64,000 nucleotides of DNA, from assembly GCA_963974915.1 (NCBI GenBank), contig CAXBES010000005.1, forward strand, positions 62,001 to 126,000, read 5' to 3'. Of the stretch, positions 16,388 through 23,422 are shown piece by piece (position 1 is the first letter of the stretch; every line of letters starts with the position of its first letter). Below the pieces are notes generated by a model. That model made no database searches. It was not told where the DNA came from and saw nothing but the letters and a program-made list of their open reading frames with translations. Both the position numbers and the translations under genes were made by a program. Origin of the DNA: CAXBES01 sp963974915 (GTDB lineage: Bacteria > Bacteroidota > Bacteroidia > Flavobacteriales > Flavobacteriaceae).

Positions 16388-16930
16388 CTACTCAATCCCA
16401 TTAGGATTGTTTTGTGGATAGGCGGTCATAGGTCTTTCAGAAATAAACGGCAATTTATAATAGTGTATGGTCTTTTTACCTCCAAACCTATACCCTATGA
16501 CCAGTTGATCCTGTTCGAGCTCGAACGGTGGTTTTTGACGCATTAGATTATTCGCTTCATCGATAGGGTCACTGCTCATTATAATATCCTGCTTAATGTC
16601 ATTTCTATAATAGCCTCTGTATTGAAGTCCGGGCTCCGTATATTGATCTCTATATTGAGGAGTGGCGATGGGTTTAATTACTTTATCTGTGAAGTAGAAA
16701 TATTCTATCAGAACATCATCCTGAATTTCACTAAAACTAACATTTATATTCGTTCCTGAACCCCCTTCCGGAATGCCAGCCAGCCAGTTTTGAAAGTATG
16801 CGTGTTCTATTTTGAACGGTGGGTCCTCTACGAATGTAATAGCATCCTTTTTGGTGGCACTACAACCTACGAACATCCCTAAAGCAATTATGAAAAAGAA
16901 AAACGCACTAAGTCTTTTAAAAGTACTCAT
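16388..16930 (-). CDS. Hypothetical lipoprotein
   Basis: A 180-residue protein with a signal peptide and lipobox FVGC (Cys23). The mature part is strand-rich with many Tyr and Pro residues (QYRGYYRND), and I do not recognise a family. It lies just beyond the terminator of the ATP synthase operon, so it probably has its own promoter; I could not identify one. Confidence 0.65.
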   Translation of the reverse strand: MSTFKRLSAFFFFIIALGMFVGCSATKKDAITFVEDPPFKIEHAYFQNWLAGIPEGGSGTNINVSFSEIQDDVLIEYFYFTDKVIKPIATPQYRDQYTEPGLQYRGYYRNDIKQDIIMSSDPIDEANNLMRQKPPFELEQDQLVIGYRFGGKKTIHYYKLPFISERPMTAYPQNNPNGIE

Positions 16931-16973
16931 CTCCCCAGATTTTACAATTAAACATTATCTTATATAAAGGTAT

Positions 16974-16996
16974 AAAAAAAGCCTTCCGAAGAAGGC
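16974..16996 (-). terminator. Terminator of the ATP synthase operon
   Basis: On the minus strand GCCTTC-TTCG-GAAGGC forms a GC-rich 6-bp stem followed by seven T residues, 30 bases after the atpG stop. The stem-loop contains one copy (16984-16991) of the dispersed octamer TTCCGAAG. Confidence 0.85.
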
Positions 16997-17027
16997 ATAC
17001 ATTTTTTATAATAAAGTAGGATATTTA

Positions 17028-17891
17028 TTACCCTGCCAACGCTTCTGCACCACCAACAATTTCAAGAATTTCATTAGTAATTGCTGCTTGTCTCGCCTTG
17101 TTATATTGTAATTTCAAGGCATCTCGAAGTTCGGTTGCATTATCGGTTGCCTTGTGCATGGCAGTCATACGTGCCCCGTGTTCACTCGCTACAGAATCTC
17201 TTAACGCTTTAAACAATTGTGTTTTTAAACTCTTCGGAATTAATCCTTCAACGATCTCCACTTTTGAAGGTTCAAAAATATAACCTGCAGTAGCAGTTGT
17301 TTCTGAAGCTTTAGGTGGTAGAATTGGTAAAAGTTGCTCTGTTAATACTACTTGCGTAGCTGCATTTTTAAAGTGGTTGTACACTAAAACGATCTTATCA
17401 TAAGAGCCATTAGAGAACAGGTCCATCAGATTTTCGGCGATTACTGAAGTATTATCGAAGGTAAGTTCGTCGAAGATACTCGTATTCGTGTCATAAATAG
17501 TTCCGGTTTTCTTAAGAATGTCGTTCCCTTTTTTACCGATAGTAAGAAAGTCAACTTTTTTCCCCGCGTAAGTATTTAAGGCTAAATTATTGGCTTCCTT
17601 AATAACATTACTATTAAAAGCACCTGCTAAGCCACGATTTGATGTAATTGCAACTACAAGAACTTTATTTACTTCTCTCTGTTCTGAATACTTACTCCCG
17701 GTATCACTATCTAAAGTTGCGCTTAGATTTTGCAACAATTCAGTTAGCTTTTCAGAATAAGGACGCATTGCAGTAATAGCATCCTGAGCCTTCTTCAACT
17801 TTGCAGCAGATACCATTTTCATGGCACTAGTGATCTGCATTGTTGATCCAACCGAAGTAATTCTATTTCTAATTTCCTTAAGATTCGCCAT
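17028..17891 (-). CDS. atpG: ATP synthase F1 subunit gamma
   Basis: Central rotor stalk of F1. The 287-residue protein has the conserved N-terminal coiled coil (MANLKEIRNRI ... MKMVSAAKL), the TSNRGLAGAFN block and the C-terminal helix (MTAMHKATDNA, NKARQAAITNEI). It is the last gene of the operon and is followed by a terminator. Confidence 0.97.
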   Translation of the reverse strand: MANLKEIRNRITSVGSTMQITSAMKMVSAAKLKKAQDAITAMRPYSEKLTELLQNLSATLDSDTGSKYSEQREVNKVLVVAITSNRGLAGAFNSNVIKEANNLALNTYAGKKVDFLTIGKKGNDILKKTGTIYDTNTSIFDELTFDNTSVIAENLMDLFSNGSYDKIVLVYNHFKNAATQVVLTEQLLPILPPKASETTATAGYIFEPSKVEIVEGLIPKSLKTQLFKALRDSVASEHGARMTAMHKATDNATELRDALKLQYNKARQAAITNEILEIVGGAEALAG

Positions 17892-17996
17892 TTTTACTTT
17901 TTATCGACCCGTAACTTACGGAATCTATTTAAATTGAACCTATAATAAATAGTGTTCAGTTCAACTTACTATTTAAGCTGAACTGAACAAATTGTT

Positions 17997-19571
17997 TTAA
18001 TACTTAGCTGAGAGGTCGGTTGCAACTGCAGTTAATACATCGATAACCTCATCTGTTAATTTTCCAGACTTCAACGTATCTAATGTAGCTCTATGCTGTG
18101 CGTTTAACATCTCTAAGTAATCTCTTTCAAATTCTTTCACCTTTTCAACCGGCACCTTACGAAGTAAGTTCTTTGAACCTGCGTAGATAATTGCAATTTG
18201 ATCTTCCACGGTATATGGATCGTTCTGAGCTTGTTTCAGGATCTCCACGTTACGTTGTCCTTTCGAAATTACATTCATAGTAGCTGCGTCCAGATCCGAT
18301 CCGAATTTAGCAAATGCCTCTAATTCACGGAACTGAGCCTGATCTAATTTTAATGTACCTGCAACCTTCTTCATCGACTTGATCTGTGCATTACCACCCA
18401 CACGTGATACAGAGATACCAACGTTAATCGCCGGACGAACACCTGCATTAAACAAATCGGATTCTAAGAATATCTGTCCGTCGGTAATAGAAATTACGTT
18501 TGTTGGAATATATGCAGAAACATCACCCGCCTGTGTTTCGATAATTGGTAGTGCCGTTAAAGAACCGCCTCCTTTTACCATTGGCTTTAATACCTCCGGT
18601 AGGTCGTTCATTTCTTTAGCAATAGCATCGTCATTGATCACTTTCGCAGAACGCTCTAAGAGTCTTGAGTGAAGGTAGAATACATCTCCAGGATACGCTT
18701 CACGTCCAGGTGGACGACGTAAAAGAAGGGATACCTCACGATATGCAACTGCCTGCTTCGATAAATCATCATAGATAATTAATGCAGGACGACCGGTATC
18801 TCTAAAATACTCACCAATTGCAGCCCCTGCGAAAGGAGCATACACCTGCATTGGAGCAGGATCTGATGCGTTTGCGGCAACAATAGTCGTATAAGCAAGT
18901 GCTCCTTTTTCTTCTAATACTTTCGCAATGTTTGCTACGGTAGAAGCTTTTTGTCCAATTGCTACATATATACAATAAACCGGTTCACCGGCATCGTAAA
19001 ATTCTTTCTGGTTCATAATGGTGTCAATACAAACAGTTGTTTTTCCTGTTTGACGGTCACCAATTACAAGTTCACGCTGACCTCTTCCTACAGGGATCAT
19101 TGCGTCAATAGACTTAATACCTGTTTGAAGTGGTTCGGTTACCGGCTCACGATAAATAACTCCCGGTGCTTTACGCTCCAATGGCATTTCGTATGTTTCA
19201 CCAGTGATAGGACCTTTTCCATCGATTGGTTGACCAAGTGTATTTACAACACGACCAACAATTCCTTCACCTACTTTAAGCGAAGCAATTCGTTGAGTAC
19301 GTTTTGCAGTAGCTCCTTCCTTGATCCCTTTTGATGGTCCAAGCAATACTACTCCAACGTTATCTTCCTCAAGGTTCAGTACAATACCTTCCAATCCACC
19401 TTCAAATTCTACCAATTCTCCATATTGAGCATTTGCAAGACCGTAAACACGGGCAATACCGTCACCTACGGTTAATACAGTTCCCACTTCGTCTAATGAA
19501 GCCGTTGCTTCAAAACCTGAAAGTTGTTGCTTTAAAATTGCTGATACTTCAGCTGGTTTAACTTCTGCCAT
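17997..19571 (-). CDS. atpA: ATP synthase F1 subunit alpha
   Basis: Non-catalytic nucleotide-binding subunit of the F1 hexamer. The 524-residue protein has the Walker A motif GDRQTGKT (171-178), the ALIIYDDLSKQ Walker B region and the GISVSRVGG segment carrying the arginine finger. The order atpH-atpA-atpG is standard. The beta subunit gene that normally follows atpG is absent. Confidence 0.98.
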   Translation of the reverse strand: MAEVKPAEVSAILKQQLSGFEATASLDEVGTVLTVGDGIARVYGLANAQYGELVEFEGGLEGIVLNLEEDNVGVVLLGPSKGIKEGATAKRTQRIASLKVGEGIVGRVVNTLGQPIDGKGPITGETYEMPLERKAPGVIYREPVTEPLQTGIKSIDAMIPVGRGQRELVIGDRQTGKTTVCIDTIMNQKEFYDAGEPVYCIYVAIGQKASTVANIAKVLEEKGALAYTTIVAANASDPAPMQVYAPFAGAAIGEYFRDTGRPALIIYDDLSKQAVAYREVSLLLRRPPGREAYPGDVFYLHSRLLERSAKVINDDAIAKEMNDLPEVLKPMVKGGGSLTALPIIETQAGDVSAYIPTNVISITDGQIFLESDLFNAGVRPAINVGISVSRVGGNAQIKSMKKVAGTLKLDQAQFRELEAFAKFGSDLDAATMNVISKGQRNVEILKQAQNDPYTVEDQIAIIYAGSKNLLRKVPVEKVKEFERDYLEMLNAQHRATLDTLKSGKLTDEVIDVLTAVATDLSAKY

Positions 19572-19634
19572 TTTATAAATATTAGATATTTCTCTACTTA
19601 ATAGATGAATACGTTCCAGATGAACGTATCAAAA

Positions 19635-20174
19635 TTATATTGATTTTTGAAATTCCCTTTTTAAATTTCCAAATTGATTTGCGATACTCGCGTTATATTG
19701 AAGGTCACCAACCCGAAGAATAAATCCTCCAATTATTGACTCATCAATACTGTTTTCTATAGTAACGTTCGAACTACCGGTCATTTCTTTAACCTTCGCC
19801 AGAACTTGTTGTTCTAATGCTTCAGAAAGAGGTACCGCAGTTGTCACATACGCTACTTTAACGCCTTCCGCTTCGTTATATAGGTCGATATAACTTTTAG
19901 CTACACCTCCAAGTATATCGATACGCTTATTTTCTGTTAATACCTGAATAAGTCCTTTTGTTGTATCAGATTGTCCTGAAAAGATCTTTAAAAGAGCTTC
20001 TTTCTTATCTTCCGGTTTTATTACAGGGCTATTGAGTACTATACGCAATTCTTTACTTCCTTCGATCGTTGCATAAACAGATTTCATATCACCAAAAACA
20101 ACGTTAGTAATACTAGCATCGTTGGCTTGTTGTAAAACTGCTTTTGCGTATCTTATAGCTGCTTTTCCGCTCAT
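19635..20174 (-). CDS. atpH: ATP synthase subunit delta
   Basis: Peripheral stalk subunit linking the b subunit to the top of F1. The 179-residue protein has the N-terminal RYAKAVLQ helix and the C-terminal block SNVTIENSIDESIIGGFILRVGD split over the beta hairpin region, as in OSCP/delta proteins. It lies between atpF (39-base gap) and atpA. Confidence 0.95.
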   Translation of the reverse strand: MSGKAAIRYAKAVLQQANDASITNVVFGDMKSVYATIEGSKELRIVLNSPVIKPEDKKEALLKIFSGQSDTTKGLIQVLTENKRIDILGGVAKSYIDLYNEAEGVKVAYVTTAVPLSEALEQQVLAKVKEMTGSSNVTIENSIDESIIGGFILRVGDLQYNASIANQFGNLKREFQKSI

Positions 20175-20213
20175 AATAAGGCCCTAAACAACGGGTATCT
20201 TTTAACGTTCGTA

Positions 20214-20714
20214 TTAATTTAAAGTTGCGTCTCCTAACATCTCCTCAACCAATTTCAATTGTTTTCCGGAGTCACTTAATTCTTTCTTTACTACTTTTTC
20301 GGCAATATCAAGAGAAAGAGCTGCTACTTGACCTTTCAATTCTGCCACTGCTGCTTTCTTTTCGCTTTCAATAGCTGTCTGCGCCTGAATTATCATTTTA
20401 TCTGCAGCATCTTTAGCTTCATCCTTTGCATCGGCGATCATTTTAGCCTTCAATTCACGTGCTTCCTTCATCATTACTTCACGTTCTGCACGGGCATCCT
20501 GTAGTAATTTTTCGTTATCCGCTTGTAAATTTGCCATTTCCAGCTTGGCTTTTTCGGCAGCATCCAGTGCATCTTTTATTCCTTGTTCACGCTCGTTTAC
20601 CGCGTTCAATATTGGTCTCCATGCAAATTTCCGAAGTAAAAGAAGTAATAATACAAATACAACAGCTTGCCAGAAGAAAAGTCCGATCGAGAATTCAGTA
20701 ATTAATTTATCCAT
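20214..20714 (-). CDS. atpF: ATP synthase Fo subunit b
   Basis: Peripheral stator stalk. The 166-residue protein has one N-terminal transmembrane helix (residues ~8-28, FFWQAVVFVLLLLLL). A long charged, alanine-rich coiled coil follows (EREQGIKDALDAAEKAK), and the C-terminus docks on delta. Size and position between atpE and atpH are as expected. Confidence 0.96.
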   Translation of the reverse strand: MDKLITEFSIGLFFWQAVVFVLLLLLLRKFAWRPILNAVNEREQGIKDALDAAEKAKLEMANLQADNEKLLQDARAEREVMMKEARELKAKMIADAKDEAKDAADKMIIQAQTAIESEKKAAVAELKGQVAALSLDIAEKVVKKELSDSGKQLKLVEEMLGDATLN

Positions 20715-20825
20715 CTTATAAAGTCACGCTTTTGCGCGATAATTAGTTAATGATATTTTTTGTTTAATTTAAATAAAGTACATCCCTGTAACCAACCGTT
20801 ACAGCGATGTACCTATTTGTTTTGA

Positions 20826-21017
20826 TTACCCTGCGAAAATCGCGGCGAAACCAATACCTTCAATAAGCGCCGCTGCAATAAGCATTGCTGTTTGAATTTT
20901 TCCATAAGCCTCAGGCTGACGTGCGATAGCTTCCATAGCTTTCCCACCAATCATACCAATACCGATACCGGCACCGATTACTGCTAAACCTGCTCCTACA
21001 ATAGTTGGAATTGTCAT
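20826..21017 (-). CDS. atpE: ATP synthase Fo subunit c
   Basis: Rotor-ring subunit, 63 residues, two transmembrane helices joined by the polar loop ARQPE (32-36). The ion-binding carboxylate is Glu53 in ALIEGIGF. The Gln-, Ser- and Thr-rich signature of sodium-binding c subunits (ES/ET after the carboxylate) is not seen, so a proton-driven enzyme is likely. It is among the shorter c subunits but complete. Confidence 0.96.
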   Translation of the reverse strand: MTIPTIVGAGLAVIGAGIGIGMIGGKAMEAIARQPEAYGKIQTAMLIAAALIEGIGFAAIFAG

Positions 21018-21097
21018 AATATATATATTTAAAAATTAAACACTCTCTTCTATTTTATTGAAACACTTTTGGCATTTCAAAAGGACTGAGCCCTGTC

Positions 21098-22228
21098 TTA
21101 TGAATGGGCTATTTCCCCATCATGTTCTTCGGCATGCTCGTGCGTTTCACTTGCAAATCCGAAATACAACGCAGCCAACATCGTGAAAATATAAGCCTGT
21201 AATAATGCTACCAGTATTTCAATTAATGAGATCGCGAAAGCCAAGCCAAAGGACAACGTTCCACCGATCCAGTTTTGAAAAATATAAATTAGTCCTAATA
21301 AACTTCCCAATACTACGTGCCCTGCCGTCATATTCGCATACAAACGAATAAGTAATGCGAATGGCTTGATAAACAATCCTAGAATTTCGATAGGCACCAA
21401 AATGATATAAATGAATATCTTACCTGCCCATGGCATACCATCGCCAAGAGGGTCAAAAACGTGCAACCAGTAATCCTTGGTTCCCGTAAATGTTGTAATT
21501 AAGAAAACGATTATTGCCAATGCAGTGGTAATAGCGATATTTCCTGTAACATTAACTCCAAGTGGGGTTAATCCAAACATATTTAAGAACCATATAAAAA
21601 AGAATACGGTTAATAAAAACGGCATGTATTTTTTATATTTCTTTTCGCCTATGTTCGCGATAGCAATATCATCTCTAATATATAGGACTATTGGTTCGAA
21701 GAATCGTCCAACCCCTTTTGCAATTCCGCCATTCTTCGCATAGCTCTTTGCAAGACCTCTAAATAAGAAGATCATTAGAATAGAAGTAAGCAACATCATA
21801 AACACTCCTTTCGTAATAGAAAGATCTAAAGGTTGTTCGTTAGTTGCATGATGATCTTCGTCGTAGTTTATCGTTCCCGATGCATCAGTTTTGTAGATCT
21901 TCGCGTGGTCTATTTTGTAATAATTTCCGTCAACTTCGGCTACAGTTTCGCCATGGTGAAATTTTCCAGATGAAAAGATCTTTAAACCATCATCCCATAA
22001 GATAATAGGTAAAGGAAAGCCAACATGGTGCACTTCACCGTTATCATCTGTGTAAGAAAACAAACCAAAATCGTGGGAATCTAATAAGTGATGAGCCACG
22101 TAATCCTTAACTTCCTGCTTTCTGTCTAGTTTCGCTTGTTTGTCCTGAGGTGTCTCTTCAGAACAAGAAAACGTAGTGAATGCTATAACTAATACTAAAA
22201 GTAATCTAACCAATGTGTTTCTTTGCAT
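21098..22228 (-). CDS. atpB: ATP synthase Fo subunit a with N-terminal extension
   Basis: Proton-channel subunit. The C-terminal two-thirds contains the usual helices and the essential Arg in LLIRLYANMTAGH. I chose ATG 22228 (MQRNTLVRL), giving 376 residues; an in-frame codon at 22300 would add a stretch without any signal-like character. From this start the protein begins with a signal-like hydrophobic segment ending in TTFSCSEE, then ~110 polar residues rich in His and Asp before the first channel helix. Most bacterial a subunits lack such an extension. In Bacteroidota it is common; its role is unknown. Confidence 0.92.
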   Translation of the reverse strand: MQRNTLVRLLLVLVIAFTTFSCSEETPQDKQAKLDRKQEVKDYVAHHLLDSHDFGLFSYTDDNGEVHHVGFPLPIILWDDGLKIFSSGKFHHGETVAEVDGNYYKIDHAKIYKTDASGTINYDEDHHATNEQPLDLSITKGVFMMLLTSILMIFLFRGLAKSYAKNGGIAKGVGRFFEPIVLYIRDDIAIANIGEKKYKKYMPFLLTVFFFIWFLNMFGLTPLGVNVTGNIAITTALAIIVFLITTFTGTKDYWLHVFDPLGDGMPWAGKIFIYIILVPIEILGLFIKPFALLIRLYANMTAGHVVLGSLLGLIYIFQNWIGGTLSFGLAFAISLIEILVALLQAYIFTMLAALYFGFASETHEHAEEHDGEIAHS

Positions 22229-22302
22229 TTCCGAACAAGTTAAAAAGGTGTCCTTAAAATCGGTGCAAAAATACTGTTCTTTTACAGAAAGAAAAAACAA
22301 TT

Positions 22303-22722
22303 TTATTTCTTTTTTTCAGAAGGATTATCTTTAGGATAAGACTGATTATTAAGTAGTTTAGACAGATAGATGACTTCGAGCACTAAACAGACCGCATAAG
22401 GGGTAAAAAATGCAGCAAATTCGGTCGTTTGCATCACTTCATCATTTTGATAGTACGGGTAAAAAAATATAAAGAAGAGTAGAAATTTTATCCCGCTTCC
22501 GGCCATAAAAATAAAGCCCGTATGAGCAGATTGTTTATTCAAATTAGATTGAACTACCCATAAAATGATTCCGGCAAGCACATAATTAATCACATAAGAC
22601 AGTACTATTCGGTCTGAAAATAATGGAAGCCCTAAAAGACTTAGAATTAAAAGATGAATCCCGAAAACAATTACAAGAACTATTAGTAGCAATACCAAAA
22701 AGACACCTCTCTTTGCTTTCAT
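22303..22722 (-). CDS. Small membrane protein, DUF6168-like (AtpI position)
   Basis: A 139-residue protein with four hydrophobic segments and a lysine-rich tail (NPSEKKK). It occupies the place between AtpZ and atpB where many operons have an AtpI-type protein. The resemblance to flavobacterial DUF6168 is from memory. A role in assembling the c-ring or Fo is inferred from position only. Gaps to its neighbours on either side are under 10 bases by the shortest reading, so it is part of the operon. Confidence 0.7.
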   Translation of the reverse strand: MKAKRGVFLVLLLIVLVIVFGIHLLILSLLGLPLFSDRIVLSYVINYVLAGIILWVVQSNLNKQSAHTGFIFMAGSGIKFLLFFIFFYPYYQNDEVMQTTEFAAFFTPYAVCLVLEVIYLSKLLNNQSYPKDNPSEKKK

Positions 22723-22728
22723 AAAATC

Positions 22729-22950
22729 CTAAGAATTGAGACGATTGGTTTGTTTTACGACTAGAAAAAGTGAAATTCCTACGCCTACGAGAGTACAGAT
22801 AATGGTAAAGATCTTACCATCGCTATAAGTAAGGTCTAACCATTTACCTAATTGTACGGAAAGGTATATGATCACACCCATTTCGATCGCGATCGCAGAT
22901 AGCACTGCCCATCGCTTTAGGCTGTTATTCCCTTTCTCTTTATCGGACAT
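22729..22950 (-). CDS. atpZ: AtpZ/AtpI family protein
   Basis: A 73-residue protein with two transmembrane helices (WAVLSAIAIEMGVIIYLS and FTIICTLVGVGISLFLVV) around a short loop, as in the AtpZ family. In other bacteria AtpZ/AtpI help assemble the c-ring or handle Mg/Ca ions. It directly follows the bactofilin gene with a 1-base gap. Confidence 0.85.
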   Translation of the reverse strand: MSDKEKGNNSLKRWAVLSAIAIEMGVIIYLSVQLGKWLDLTYSDGKIFTIICTLVGVGISLFLVVKQTNRLNS

Positions 22951-22951
22951 A

Positions 22952-23416
22952 TTATTTTAAAGGTTCGGAAGCCTTTTTTGCACGCTGCTGACGGTCGAAA
23001 TGATTACCTCCGGTAATAGACTCAGACTCCTTAGTGATTTGACCGGGTTTGTTTTTGGTGCTACCCTTCATGGCGCATCCTGCATTAAAAGTAGCTCCGG
23101 GTTCTACTGCCAGTTTGCCAACGATCACATCCCCAACAATATGAGCAGTTGCCTTTAAACTTAAGGTACCAGAAACATCGAGTTTTCCATCAAAAGTGCC
23201 TTCAATATCTGCATTCTCACAAGTTAAAGTTCCTTTAATAACACCTGTTTTACCAAGTACCACTTTAGACGGAGTACTAACGTTTCCTTCAATTTGACCA
23301 TCTATTCTAAAAAAACCCTTAGAATGGATGTCACCTTTTATATTGGTGCCTTCGTTAATTCGGTTTTGCCCGGTTCCGGGTTCGGTAATATTCTTGTCTT
23401 TTTTATCTGAAAACAT
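22952..23416 (-). CDS. Bactofilin (polymer-forming cytoskeletal protein)
   Basis: A 154-residue protein whose core (residues ~25-115) is a run of short beta-helix turns (IKGDIHSKGFFRID, VIKGTLTCENADIEG) flanked by disordered, charged ends. This is the bactofilin fold, which polymerises without nucleotide and often organises peptidoglycan synthesis or envelope complexes. It sits between sprE and atpZ, with a 6-base gap to sprE, so it is cotranscribed with the T9SS and ATPase genes. Confidence 0.9.
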   Translation of the reverse strand: MFSDKKDKNITEPGTGQNRINEGTNIKGDIHSKGFFRIDGQIEGNVSTPSKVVLGKTGVIKGTLTCENADIEGTFDGKLDVSGTLSLKATAHIVGDVIVGKLAVEPGATFNAGCAMKGSTKNKPGQITKESESITGGNHFDRQQRAKKASEPLK

Positions 23417-23422
23417 GACTAG

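Noticed and set aside
18951..19334. Open frame of 127 codons on the plus strand inside atpA
   Set aside because: It is antisense to a strongly conserved gene, with no promoter or family signature; its composition is the mirror of atpA codons.
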